From: Ceratotherium simum simum | Taxonomy: Eukaryota; Chordata; Mammalia; Perissodactyla; Rhinocerotidae | Assembly: GCF_000283155.1 (NCBI RefSeq) | Contig: NW_004454281.1 | Location: 2,447,375-2,511,374 of the forward strand | Length of the DNA: 64,000 nucleotides | Reading direction: 5' to 3' | Shown: piece by piece, positions 35,249-50,200 of the stretch | Position numbering within the stretch: the stretch's first letter is position 1 | Layout: each line of letters starts with the position of its first letter | The notes under the pieces: model-generated | What the model was told of the DNA's origin: nothing | Databases searched by the model: none | What the model saw: the letters and a program-made list of their open reading frames with translations, nothing else | Program-made: the position numbers and the translations under genes

Positions 35249-38200
35249 CTGTGTGGACAGAGGAGGGGCTGTGAGATGCAGCAGGAGGGTCCAGGGTGAT
35301 GGGCAGTCCCCCCTACACAGCCTCATGACTGTTCCCATGGTAGCTGTGCCTGTTCACCCAGGGGATGCTCCTTTCTTTCTTTCCTCTCCTTTCCACTAAG
35401 CCCCAGACAGCAGACAGCCCCCCATCCTCCCAGAAGCTCTTCCCCATCACCTCTCCCAAGTGACTGGTCAAGCCGTCCATGCGCAGCCTCAGTTTCCCCG
35501 TGTGTGATGAGGGCAGGCCGCCCTCCCTCCTCCTGGTCTGAAGTCTGAGTTTGGGATCTGGCCCCCACCTCCTGAGCCCTCAGCCCAGCACCCAGGCCCA
35601 CCTCACTCACTCTCCCAGAGCCAGTGCCTCCTCTGTGAACTGGGCCCCCACACAGCTGGCCAGGATGGTCCTGACAGCATGAGGAGGCTGCAATTCAGTT
35701 CCACCTCTTTCATGAAGCCTTCTCTGATTTCTCAGAGCACTGTCTTTCTGTCTACCCGTCTGTTCATCTGTCCATCTATAATCTATCCATCCAACCATCA
35801 TCTATCCATCATCCATCATCCCTCCATCCGTCCATCCACCCATCTATCCATCCAAGGAGCCTGGTGCGTGGTGTGGCCTAGAGCCTCCTCTCCCCCTCGG
35901 GCACCGGCTCTGCCCCACGCCGGCCTCAGCTCTCCCAGCAAGGGCTGGGTCCTCCCAGCCAAAGCCCCGGGGTTCCTTGGCAGCTCTGCCCGTGTCCCTG
36001 TCGCTACTGCCCTGACTGCGGGACCCTTCACCTCAGCTGCATTCTTGGGGTTGCTCCCCCAAGAGAACAGGCACAGCAGCCCCCATGGCCACCCAGCACC
36101 TCTGAGGTCTCCTGATTTTACCGGGCAGCCGTGCAGCTCTGAGCACCCCTTTCACTCCCCCGTTTGTCATCTTCTGAGTCCAACTCTCCCTTTGAGGGAG
36201 GCAGGAGGTTGGCCCTTGGACAGGTGAGACCCTGGGCCCCAGGGGTTATGAGATTCCAGGGACAAATAAGTCTCTGCCCCATGGGACCTGCTCCTTTCTG
36301 ACCACTGTCCTGGGAGCACCAGGCTTCTGGTCGCCTCTTTTGTCTCACCTGTGACTCCGTGTCCCTGTGTCCTCATGGCCCAGCAGAGGACCCAAGAGCT
36401 TCAGCCTAGAGTGAGCTAGACCTCTCTCTCTGCTCTCCCCTTGGGCTGCCCTTCTGTGTCCCCGGAGGCTGAGTCACAGTCCCAGACTTGTCCCCGGCCT
36501 CCTGTATGGCCCTTCCAGTCTGGATGGGCATCAAGCCCTCAGCCCAGACCTTGGGGTCCAGGGACTGTCTCCCAGGCCGCCCCAGTGCCCCCTGTCAGAA
36601 CCGGACTCTGGCCTCCATGCAGGCATCTGCCCTAGAAGAGGGGAAGTGGCCCCGTTCCTGGGCCAAAGCCCAGCCCAGGCCCCCGGGATCTGGCCACGTC
36701 TGACTGTTGGACTCTGGAGATGGCTGCTCCTGCCCTTGGGGTCCTTCCTGCTGGTTACCCCAAGACTAACCCCCTCCCTCAGCCCCCAAGGAGAAAGGTG
36801 GGGGTCAGTCCCAAAGGCTGGAGGGCAGAGGAGAAGCAGCCCCCAGACAGAGAAAAATGACTTTCCCGAGACAGCAAGGGGTGGGACAGGTTGGGAAAGG
36901 TGGTGAAAGCCACTTACCTAGGACGGTGAGCTGGGTCCCTTCGCTGAAGACGTACCACGGTGACTGAGTCTCGGACCAAAACCCACCAGGCCAGCACCTG
37001 GGGCCTGCCCCCCGGGGGCCGGGTCGGAGTGGGAACCTGCTGGGCGTGATGGGCACAAGGCTGCAATGGGCGGGGTTTCATCTTGGGGCCGGGCAGGTAG
37101 GCGGCTAGCCCCCTACAGGCCAGGGCAGCCCTGGGTGGACTCACAGCCTGGAGGTGTCCCTATGCCCAGCCTCCTGTCTGAGACAGGTGCCACCCACACC
37201 TTGAAGTCACCCAGTGGGTGTCCCCCCTCTGAGGCTGTCCTGGTCACCACTGAATCCTCAGTGCTGATGGCGACATTGTGCACAATAGGTGCTCAGCAAA
37301 TTCTTGAGTCCTTGTCCTCTCATGTGGTGTGGCAGAGTGAGTCCCGAGCTGGCTTGGAGCTGCCTGACCTTTTAGGCCTCATTTTAGGCCCTCTGAGTGT
37401 TCCTCCCACGGTCCAGCCAGGCAGGCATCCTCCTTGGGTCCATGGAGTGTCATTCCTGACTCACAGCGCCCCCCTTTGTCTCCACACATCAAGACGCAAT
37501 TCAGTTCCACCTCTTTCATGAAGCCTTCTCTGATCTCTCAGAGCACTGTCTTTCTGTCTACTTGTCTGTTCATCTGTCCATCTATAATCTATCCATCCAA
37601 CCATCATCTATCCATCATCCATCATCCCTCCATCCATCCATCCACCCATCTATCCATCCAAGAATGGCTCCCAAGCTCCCGTCTGTTCCAGGCACTGTTT
37701 CACATGCTGGGACGTGGAAGGGCTCCCCTCGCTCTCATCCCCATCTTTCCTCGAAACCTGTCAGGTCAAGGCCAACAAGGCCCTTGTCCTGGTGAACTCC
37801 AAGGTCCCTCCCCAGTTCCTGTTGTACCTGATGTCTCTGCCGGATGCAACACAGGGTCCACCCTTCTTTCCAGTGACTCTCTTCCCCTGGGCATCTGAGA
37901 CACCCCACTCTTCCTCTTCTGGCTTCCCTTTCTCCGCAGCCCATGTATGGCTGCTGACCCCCAGACCATCACCCTGGTCCTCCTTCTTTGCCATCTTCTC
38001 ACATTGCGGACTCCTCTACTGCCCGTATAGAAAGGCTTGAGGCTCTCCTAGCTCCAAACCTTCTCCTTGGCTCCACCTAAACTTCCTACTGACCATCGCT
38101 AGCTGGATGTGCAACAGGAATCTCAGACTCATTGTGTCCGAATGAGACTGACCACCTTTCTCCCAACCCAGCTCTTTTTTTTTTTGTCTTCATCTCCTCA

Positions 38201-41200
38201 CATGCAACTACAATTCGGAAACCTCTGTTTAGATTCTGTAACTAAATATTCCTTTTTAAAGTTAAAACGAGGCTCAAAATAATTAATGAACAACAAAACC
38301 AGCCCCTGAGACTCCAAAACCACAAGAAGCCCCAGGTTTTGCCTCTGCTGTATTTAATTTCCAACTCACACAAGGATGCAGCACTGAGTTGGGGCTTATT
38401 GGATGCAAGCTTCTCTGCCAGAGGGTCGGACTTGTGTGTTTCCACCTTAGAAACTGGTCCAGTCAGCTGTGGTTGGTTTTGTGATGCAAATATGAGATTT
38501 CTTTGGCTTTAAAACTATTTTTTATTGTTTTAAGAGTATAACAATATTACATATATAACACAATTGAGCAATATAGAAGAGCATTTAAAAAGTGTAATAT
38601 TTATCTCTCCATCTCTCTCCTGCTATGTAGTGCCATTTACTTTTCTTATTTTATTGTGTTAAAATATACATAGCATAAAATTTACCACTTTAACTCATTC
38701 TATGAGGCTAATATTACCCTAATACCAAAACCAGACAAAGACATTACAAGAAAAGAAAACTACAGACCAGTATCTCTCATGAACATGGATGCAAAAATCC
38801 TCAGCAAAATATTTGCAAATCAAATCCAATAATATATTGAAAGAATTATGCACTATGACAAGTGGGATTTATCCCAGGCTTGCAAAGCTGGTTCAACATT
38901 TGGAAATGAATTAATGTAATCCATCACGTCAACAGGCTAAAGAAGAAAAAAATCACATGATCACGTCAGTTGATGCAGAAAAAGCATTTGACAAAATCCA
39001 ATATCCATTCATGATGAAAACTCAGTAAACTAGGAATAGAGGGAAACTTCCTCAACTTGCTAAAGAACATCAACGAAAAACCCTACAGCTGACATTGTCT
39101 TAACGGTGAGAAACTGAAAGCTTTCCTGCTAAGGTCAGGAACAAGCCTTTCAATATCATAGTAGAAGCCTTAGCTAATGCAATAAGACAAAAAAAGGAAA
39201 TAAAAGGTATACAGATTGGGAGGGAAGAAATAAAACTTTCTTTGTTTGCAGATAGTATGGTTGTCTGTGTAGAAAATCCAAAAGAATTGACCAAAAAACT
39301 GAAACTAATAAGCAGTTATAGCAGTGCAAGATACAAGATTAATATACAAGTCAGTCACTTTTCTATATACTAGCAATGAACAAGTAGAATTTTAAATTAA
39401 AAACACAATACCATTTACATTATCATCCCCTAAAATGAAATGCTTAGGTATAAATCTAACAAAATATGGACAAGATCTATATGAGGAAAACTACAAAACT
39501 CTGATGATCAAAGAACTCAATAAATGGAGGCATATTCCATGTTCATGGATAGAAAGAATCAATATTGTCAAGATGTCAGTTCTTCCCAAGTTGATCTATA
39601 GATTCAATACAATCCCAATTAAAATCTCAGCAAGATATTTTGTGGATATTGACAAACTGATTCTAAAGTTTATTTAGAAAGGCAAAAGACCCAGGATAGC
39701 TAACAAAAATATTGAGGGAGAAGAACAAAGTGGGAGGACTGACACTATGAGACTTCAAGCTACAGTGATCAAAACAGTGTAGTACTGGCATAAAAACAGA
39801 CATACAGACCAATTGGATAGAATAGAGAGCCCAGAAATAAACTCTCACAGATACAGTCAAATGATTTTTGACAAGAACGCCAAGACCGTTCAATGGGGAA
39901 AGGACAATCTTTTCAAAAAATGGTGCTGGGAAAACGGGAGATCCACATGCAAAAGAATGAAGTTGGACCCTTACTTAACACTATATCCAAAAATCAACTC
40001 AAGATGGATGAAAGACATAAATGTCAGAGCTAAAACAATAAAATTTTTAGAAGAAAACAGGACAAAAACTTCACTACATTGGATTGGCAATGATTTTTTG
40101 GATGTGACACCAAAGGCATAGGAAACAAAAGAAAAACTAGACAAATTGGACTTCATGAAACTTTTAAAATTTTGTACACCAAAAGACACTATCCACAGAG
40201 TAAAAATACAACACACACAATGAGAGAATATATTTTCAAGTCATGTATGTGATAAGGGGTTAATATCCAGAATATATAAAGAACTCCTAAAACTCAATGA
40301 CAAAAAAACCCCAAACAACCCAATTCAAAAATGGGCAAAGAACCTGAATAGACATTTCTCCAAAGAAGTTGTGCAAATGACCAATAAGCACATGAAAAGA
40401 TGCTCAATATCATTAACAATCAGGAAAATGCAAATCAAAACCAGAATGAGATACCACTTCATACCCACGGGGATGGCTACTATCAAAAAAAAGAAGACAA
40501 CAAGTGTTGGCAAGGATGTGGAGAAATTGGAACCCTTGTGTACCGCTGATGGGAATGTAAAATGGGGCAGCTACTACTGAAAACGGTATAGAGGTTTCTC
40601 AAAAAAATTGAAAAGAGAATTATCATATGACCCAACAATTCCACTTCTGGATATATCCTCAAAAGAATTGAAAACAGGATCACAAAAAGAGATTTGTACT
40701 CCCATTTTCATAGCAGCATTATTTACAATAGCTAAAACATGGAAGCAACCCAAGTGTCCATTGATCAATGCATAGATAAGCAAAATGTGTATATACATAC
40801 AATGGAATTTTATTCAGCTTTAAAAAGGAAGGAAATTCTGCAATATGCTACAACGTGGATGAACCTTGAGGACGTTATTATGCTAAGTGAAATAAGCCAG
40901 TCATAAAAAGACAAATACTGTATGATTCCACTTATTTGAGGTACTTAGAGTAGTGAAAATCACAGGGACAAAGTATAATGGTGATTGCCAGGGGCTGGCA
41001 GGGAGGAGAGAATAGGGAGTTATTGTTCAATAGATATAGAGTTTCAGATTTACAAGATGAAAACAGTTATGAGGATGGATGGTGGTCATGGCTACAGTGT
41101 GAATGTATTTAATACCACTAAATTGTATACTTAAAAGGGTTAAGATGGTAAATTTTATGTTCTGTATATTTTAACACAATAAAAAAGAAAAGATAATATT

Positions 41201-44200
41201 TAAAGAAAAAAGAAGGAATACATGGTCTTAAGGAAATATTGGAAAATAAAGAAAATCATAAAGAAGAAAGTTAAAGTTAAAATTGTTTGTAAGTCCACTG
41301 TGGAGAGATAAATATCATTAATAGTTTTGGTTTTTTTCTTCCATGCTTTTAAAAGAGCATATATATTTACATTTTAAAACAAAATTTACATGAGACTTTT
41401 CTTATTTTCTTATATAAGTATTTAATGCTATAAATTCTCTTCTAGGCACTGCTTTAGGTGTGTCCCGAAAATTTTGATATGGTGTATTTTCTTTTTCATT
41501 CTATTCAATTATCTAAGCTTCCACCTTTAAGAAATTAGAAAGGTAATCAAATCAAACCCAAAGAGAGGAAACAATAAAGAGAAAAAAATCAATGGAATTG
41601 AAAACAGAAAATACAAATAAAACCAAAATCTGATTCTTGAAAAATCAATAAAATTGATAAATCTCTAACCATACTGACCCAGTAAACAACAGAGAAGAGA
41701 CGAAGCACCAACGTCAGAAATGAAAGGACACCACTAAAGATCCTACAGTCGTTAAAATGCCAACACGGGAACTAGAAACAACTTGATGCTAATAAATTTC
41801 ACCACTTAGATGAAGTGGACCAATTCCTAGAAAGACACAAACTACTAAAGCTCACCTGTATCCATTTTAAAACTGAATTCAGAGTTACAAGTCTTCTAAC
41901 AAAGAACTCCAGGTCCAGATGGCTTCACTTGTGAATTCTAAATTCTTCCTTAAAAATATTTAAGGATTAAATAATACCAATTCTACACATTCTCTTCTAT
42001 AAAATAGAAAAGAAAACTTTCCAAATAATTTTACGAGGCCAGCATTACCCTATATCAAATGTAAACAGACATTATAAGAAAACTTCAGACCAATATCCTT
42101 CATGAACATGGATGTAAAAATTGTTCTCAAAATTCTAACAAATCAAATTCAGCAATATATTAAAAGGCTAATACATGTAATCAAGTGAGGTTTATCCTGG
42201 AAACGCAAGGTGGGTTCAATATTTGAAAATCAATCAATATAATCCACCATAATAACTGACTAAAGAAGAAACCATAGTATCCTCTCAATAGATGCAGAAA
42301 CAGCATTTGACAAAATTCAACATCTATGCATAATGAAAACGCTCAGAAAACTAGGAATAAGAGGGAACTTTCTTAACCTGACAAAGGGCATCTACAAAAA
42401 ACCTACAACTAACATCACAATTAGTGGTGAAGGACGGAATGCTCTCCCCTATGACTAGGGACAAGCAGGGAAATGCTCAATGAAGAAAGAAGTTGCTGAA
42501 TTTCGTTAGGAAAGCACTGTGTCATTTTAACTTACCTGCTCACCATCCCCTGCTCCCTAGCTTGATAGTGTCCTTGAAGACAGCGGCCTGCATTCCTGGG
42601 GTGGGTTGCCAATACCAGAGGAAGCAATGCAGACCTTATTCTCAAAGAATTGTGGTTGCATGTTTTGGCCTGTCTGGTGGCTCCCTGGAGGATCAGCCCA
42701 AAGGCTGCCTTTGTTTTCCTGCCTCAGAGCTTCCCCAGAGATGAGGCAGCTCCTACACAGGTTTGTTGAAAGCATTTAAAGGCAAACGTATTAGTCACAG
42801 CTGCTGAGGACACGGGATAACGGTTGAGGAAAGCAACAGACAGACCAAAAAGCCTGAGAAATAAGAGGCTAGGGAAGGAGATACTTGGGGGAATAAGGGC
42901 TTTGAAGAGCTCCTGCGAATACCAGGGAATCTAGAAGGCTATGTGCATTCCCAGGACAGGACGCATGCTCAGAAAAGACCTGAGAAGACCCTAAGCTTTC
43001 ACCCCTGGCACTTCTTTACACTCCATGCAAGCAGGAAGTGAAGAGCTAAGGCAGAGTTGTAAATAGTCTAGTATTGAAAGAGTGCCCCAAATCATAGCCA
43101 ATCTGCAAAGATCAGATGAGTTGGCTTTTGGCCTTATTTTTTTTATTTTTTGGCTCCAGGAATAACGGAACGGACACTTCAGTGGCGACACACAATAAAG
43201 AACGCAGACTTTACAAAGACAGTTCAGGAAGGTCAACAAGTAAATAAACAAGCACAGCTGCCAAAAAGCAGCAGCAACAAACCCTGGGAAGGCAGAGAAC
43301 CTGATTCCCAGGTTTTCCACACTGTAATAGTCAAAAATTTCAGTTTCCACAGAAAGTTATGAGGCATGCAAAGAAGCAAGATAGTGTGGCCCACGCATAG
43401 GAAAAAAATAAATGAACAGAAACTGTCCCCAGACAACGGACTTAGCAGACAAAGATTTTAAATCAACTGTCTTAAATATGCTCAAAGAGCTAAAGGAAAC
43501 AACGGACAAAGAACTAAAGGAAACCAGAAGAATGATGTCTCATTACATAGAGAGTACCAATAAAGGGAAATTATTAAAAAGAACCAAATAGAAATTCTAG
43601 AGCTTAAAAGTGTAATAACTGGCATGAGAAATTCACTAGAGGGGCTCAATAGCAGATCTGAGCAGGCAGAAGAAAGAATTAGTAAACTTAAGGATAGGTC
43701 AATTGTTATTATCCAGTCTGAGGAGCAGAAAGAAAAAAGAATGAAGAAAAATGAACAGAGCCTAAGAGACCTATGGGGTACCACCAAACATACCCACAGA
43801 TGCACAATGGGACTCCCACAAAGGGAAGAGCGAGAAAAAGGAGCAGAAAGAATACTTGAGGAAATACTGACTAACAACTTCCCAAATTTGATGAAAAACC
43901 TAAATTTACACATCCAAGAAGCTCAACAAATTTCAAATAGAATAAACTCAAAGAGATCCACACTGAGATAGGCTATAATTGCCAAAAGCCATAGACAAAG
44001 AGAAAACTTGAAAGGACCAACAGAGAAGCAACTCATCATGTCCAAGAAATTCTCAACAAGATTAACACCTGCTTTCTCAGCAGAAACCAAGGAGGCCAAA
44101 AGTTACGTTTAACGTTCTGAAAGAAAAAAAACCTGGCAACCAAGAATTTCATATCTGGCAAAACTAGCCTTCAAAAATGAAGGAGAAATTAAGACAATCC

Positions 44201-47200
44201 CAGATAAACAAAAACAAAAAAGTCTGTTGCTAGAAGACCTGCCATAAGACAAATGCTTCAGGCTGACATGAAAAGACACTAGACAGTAACTCAAAGCCAC
44301 GGGAAGAAATGAACGCTGGTAAGAGCAACTACATGAGTATATACAAAGCCTGGATTATTGTATTCTTGCTTTCTAACTCCTCTTTTATTTCCCGACATGA
44401 TTTAAAAGACAAATGCATAAAACAATAATTATAAAACCTATGCTAATGGATACACAATATAAAGGTGTAATTTGTGACAATAACAATGTAAAGAGGGAGG
44501 AACAGAGATGTATAGGAGCAGAGTGTTTGTATACTATTGAAACTAAGTTGAGTATAATTCAAACTGGTTTGTTCTTATGGACTGAATTGTGTGCCCTCTA
44601 AATTCACATATCGAAGTCCTAACCTCCAGCACTTCAGAATGTGACTGTATTTGGACGTAGAATCTTTAAAGAGGTAATTAATGTAAAACAAGCTTATTGG
44701 GATGGGCCTAATCCAACATGACTGGTAACCTTATAATAAGAGGAGATTAGGACACAGACACACAGAGGGAAGACTGTGTGAAGACACAGGGAGAAGACAG
44801 CCATCTAAAAGCCAAGGAAAGAGGCCTTAGAAGAAAGCAACCCAGCTGACACCTTGATCTCAGACTTATAGCCTCCAGAATTATGAGAAAATAAATTTCT
44901 GTTGTTTAAGCCAGCCAGTCTGTGGTACTTTGTTATGGCAGCCCTAGCAATAATACAGTTGATATAAATTTAAGATGTTAATTGTAATCCCCAGGATAAC
45001 CACTAAGAAAATAATTAAAGCTTATACTGAAAAGGAAATGAGAAGGGAATAAAAATGGTATAGTAGAAAAAATCAATTAAAAACAAAATAAGGCAGAAAT
45101 AGAGGAATTGAGAAACAAAAAATATATAAGACATAGAAAACAAACAGCAAAATGGAAAAAGTAGGTCTTCCATTATTAGTGATTACTTTACATGCAAAGG
45201 ATTAAACTCTCCAATTAAAAGGCAGAGATTGTCAAAACGGATTTTAAAAAAACCCTAACAAGATCTAACTATATTTTGTCTACAGGAGAATCACTTTAGA
45301 TCCAAAGATGTATAGAGATTGAAAGTGAAAGGGTGGAAAAAGGTATTGCATGCAAATAAAAACCAAAAGAGAGCTGGGTGGCTGTACTAATATAAGACAA
45401 AATAGACTTTAAGTCAAAAATTGTTACAAGAGACAAAAAAGGACATTATATATTGACAAATGGTCACTCCATCAAGAATATATAACAATTATAAACATAT
45501 AGACACCTAACAGTAGAGCCCTCAAATAAATGGAGGAAATATTGTCAGGATTGAAGGGAGAAAAATAGTTCTAAAATAATAGTTGGAGATTTCAATACCC
45601 CATGTTCAATAATATGCATAAAAACTACACAAAAGATCAATAAGGAAACAGAGGACTTTATTTTTTTGTATTTTATTTTGTTTGTAATAACTTATAAACC
45701 TAGTAGACCTGAAAGGCATATACAGAACACTCCACCCAACAACAGCAAAGCAAAAATTCTTCTCAAGAGCACATGGAACATTCTTCAAGATAGACCGCAT
45801 ATTAAGTCACAAAACAGGCTCAATAAATTTAAAAAGATTGAAATTATACAAGTGATCTTCTCTGACCACAGTGGAATGAAAGTGCAAGTTAACAACAGAA
45901 GGAAAAAAAATTTAAAAATGTGTAGAAATTAAATGACACATTCTTAAACAATTGATGAATCAAAGAAGAAATTACAAGTAAAATTAGAAAATACTTTGAG
46001 ATGAATGAAAACAAAAATCCAACATACTAAAACATGGGATTCAGTGACAGCAGTGGTCTGAGGAAAATTTATAGCTATAAAAATGCCTGTATTAAGCAAG
46101 AGCAAAGATCTCAAACAAATAACCTAACTTTACACCTTAAGGAAGTAGATAAAGAAGAGCAAGCTAATTCTAAAGCTAGCAGAAGGTAGGAAATGATAAT
46201 GATTAGAGCAGAGATAAATGAAATAGAGAATAGAAAATAGAGAAAATCAACAAAACCAAAAGTTGGTTCTTTGAAAAGATGAGCAAATTTGACAAACCTT
46301 TACTAGACTGACAAATGAAAAAGAACGAGAAGACTCAAATTACTAAAATCATAACTGAAAGTTGGGACATTACTACTCACCGTGCAAAAATGAAAAGGAT
46401 TATAAGGAAATAATATGAGCAATGTATACCAACAAATTAGGTAATCTAGATGAAATGAACAAATTCCTGGAAAGACACAAACTACCGAAACTGACTCAAG
46501 AAGAAATAGAAAATCTGAACACACCTATAACAAGTAAAGAGATTAAAATGGTAATCAAAAACATCCCCATAAGGAAAATCCCAGGACCAGATGGCTTCAC
46601 TGGGGAATTCTACCAAACATTTAAAGAAAATTTAACACCAATCCTTCACAAACTCTTCCAAAAAAACAGAAAAAAAAGGGAACACTTCCTAACTCACTCT
46701 ATGAGGCCAGAATTATCCTGATACCAAAGCCAAACAAAGACATCACAAGACAACTACGAACTAATATCTCTTATGAATATAAATGCAAAAATCCTCAACA
46801 AAATACTAGAAAAGTGAATCGAGGAGCAATATTAAGAGAATCGTACAGCAAGCAACATTTATCCCAGGAATGCAAGGGTGGTTCAACTTCAGAAAATCAA
46901 TCAATGTAACATATCATATTAATAGAATGAAGGATAATAATCAGACAATCATCTCAATTGATGCAGAAAAATATTTGACAAAATTCAACACAATTTCATG
47001 ACAAAACACTTTAAAAGTTCAGAATAGAAGGGAACTTCCTCAACTGGATAAGGGCCATATATGAAAAATCCACAGTGAACATCACATTCAATGGTGGAAG
47101 GGTGAAAACTTTCCCCTGGAGGTCAGGAACAAGACAAGGATGCCTATTTTTTCCCCTTCTGTTCAACACTGTACTGGAGGTTTGAGCTAGAGCAGTAAGG

Positions 47201-50200
47201 CAAGCAAAAGAAATCAAGGGCATCCAGGTTGGAAAAGAAGTAAAATTATCTCTATTCCCAGGTGACGTGATCTTATATATAGAAAGTTCTAGATAATCTA
47301 CAAAAAACCTACTAGAGCAAATAAACAAATTCAGCAGCTGCATGATCAACACACATTCATATTTCTATACACTAAAACAAGTCATATTTCCGTACACTAG
47401 CAATGAACAATTTAAAAAGGAAATTAAGAAAACAATTCCATTTACAATCACATCAAAAAGAATAAAATACTTAGGATTAAATTTAACCAACGAGGTGAAA
47501 GACTTGTACACTGAAAACTACAAAATGCTGTTCAACGAAACTACAGAAGACCTAAGTAAATGGGAAGACATCCTGTGTTCTTGGTTTGGAAGACTTAATA
47601 TTGTTAAGATGGCAATACTACTCAAAGTGACCTACAGATTCAATGCAATCTCTATCAAAATCTCAATGGCCAGTCATTGTTACAGAGATGGAAAAACTGA
47701 TCCTAAAATTCATATGGAATTGTAAAGGACTCCAATAGGCAAAATAATCTTGAAAAATAAGACCAAAGTTAAAGGAGTCACACGTCCCAATTTCAAAAGT
47801 TGCTATAAAACTGAAGTAATCAAACAGTGTGGTACTGGCATAATGATAGACATATAGACCAATGGAATAGAATGAGAGTCCAGAAGAAACCCTCACATCT
47901 ATTGTCAATTGATTTTCTGACAAAGGAACTGAGACAATTCCACAGGGGCAATAATAGTCTCTTCAACAAACAGTGCTGGGATAGCTGGATATCCAATGCG
48001 CAAGCATGAAGCTGCACCTTTCTCTCACACCACGTACGAAAATTAGCTCAGAACAGATCAAAGCCCCAAACGTAAGAGCTAAAACTGTAAAACTCTTAGA
48101 AGAAGACATAGATGTAAATCTTCATGACCTTGGATTAGGCAACATATTCTTAGATATGACACTAAAAGTACAAGCAATAACAGGAAAAAAATTGGGCTTC
48201 ATCAAAATTCAAAACTTTTGTGCATCAAAGTACACTATCAAGAAAGCAAAAAGACAACTCACATAATGGAAGAAATGATTTGTAAATCATATATCTGAAA
48301 AGGGTCGAGTATCCAGAATGTACAAAGAAATCATATAACACAGCAACAAAAAGACAACCCAATTAAAAAATGGGCAAAGGACTTGAAGAGACATTTCTCC
48401 AGAGAAGGTATAAAAATGACCGACAAAAACATGAAAAGATGCTCAACATCGTTAGAGGGAAATGCAAATCAAAACCACAATGAGATGCCACTTCATAACC
48501 AGGAGCATGGCTATAATAAGAAGAAAAAAGGAAAATAACAAGTGTTAGCGAGAATGTGGAGAATTATAACCCCTGTGAATTGCTCGTGGGATTATAAAAT
48601 GGTGCAGCCACTGTGAATACAGTTTGGCCATCCTCAAAAAGTTAAACTTAGAGTTACCATGTGACCCAGAAACTCCACTGTTAGGCATATACCCAAAAGA
48701 ACTGAAAACAGGTATTCCAACAAAAACTTGACATGAATGTTCATAACAGCACTATTCACAATAAACAAAAGGTGGAAATAACCATAGTGCCCATCAACTA
48801 GTGAATGGATAAACAAAATGTGGTATATTCATACAATGGAGTATTATTTGGCCTTAAAAAGTATGAAGTGCTGATGCGTGCTATGACATGGAGGAGCCCT
48901 GAAAACATGCTAAGTGAAATCAGCCAGACACAGAAGGCCATATACTGTATGATTCCGTTTATACAAAATGTCCAGAATAGGCAAAGCCATAGAGACAGAA
49001 AGCAGATTAACGGTTGCCAGGGGCTGGAGGCTGGGGGAATGGGGAGTGACTGATTTGGGGTTTCCTTTTGGGGTGATTAATATATTATGGAAGTAGATTG
49101 TGGGGATGGTTGCACAGCATTGTAAATGCACTAAATGCCACTGAATTGTACACTTTAAAATGGTGATTCTTATTAAGTGAATTTCTAAAAAAACTGACAA
49201 TACCAAGTGCTGGTGAGGATGCAGAGCAACTGGCAGTCTCACACACTGCCTGCGGGAGTGTAAAAAGGTACAGCCACTTTGGAAAACTGTTTGCTACTTT
49301 CTTATAAACATACATTTACACATGATCAATCAAATTCTACTCCTAGATATTTATCCAAGTGGAATGAAAACTTATATTCAAACAAAAACTTGTGTGTAAA
49401 TGTTTATACCGACTTCATCATTGCCCAAAACTGGAAACAACCCAAATGTTCCTCAGTTGCTGAATGCTGAGCAAACCATGACACATTCATAAATGGGATC
49501 CTACTCAGCAGTAGAAAGGAACAAGCTGTTGAAAAATGGGATAACTTGGATGAATGGCAAAGGCGTTATATGAACTGAAGAAGCCAGATGCAAAATGTTC
49601 TGTACTTGGAATACTATTCAGCTATAAAAAAGAACAAACTGTGATATACCCAACAATCTGGATGAACATCCAGAAAATTATGCTGAGTGAAAAAAGCCAG
49701 TCCCGAAATGTTACACACTGTATGATTCCATTTATAGAACAATCTGGAAATGACACAATTACAACAGTCTTGACAGAATTAGAAACAAAGATCAAATCAG
49801 TAGTTGCCAGGGAGTCAGGAGGGGCTTGGAAGGGAAGGAAGTGGGCGTGGCTATAAAAGGGCAAGGTGAGGGATCTTCGTGGTGATGGAATGTTCTCTAC
49901 CTTGACCGGGTCAGTGTCAGTATCCTGGTTGTGATATTTTACTATAGTTTTACAAGGCATTACCGTTGAGGGGAACTGGGTGAAGGGTTCATGGGATCCC
50001 TCTGTAGTATTTCTTACAGCTGCGTGTGAATCTACAATTATCTCAAGATAAAAAGTTTAATTTACAAAAAGGTTACATACTGCATGATTCCATTAATATG
50101 ATATTTTGAAAATGGCAAAAGTACAGGCTCAGAGAGGGACCAGTGGCTGCCATAGTTGGGGCGAAGAAAGGGATTGGGGCACAGGGACATATGTGTGTGG

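Noticed and set aside
34929..36983. Conventional IGLJ-IGLC pair as the primary call
   Set aside because: Exon 2 stays open upstream through the recombination signal to an acceptor whose phase fits the IGLL1-specific exon 1, and GPRCWP upstream of the J core matches IGLL1. The alternative is kept only as a finding.
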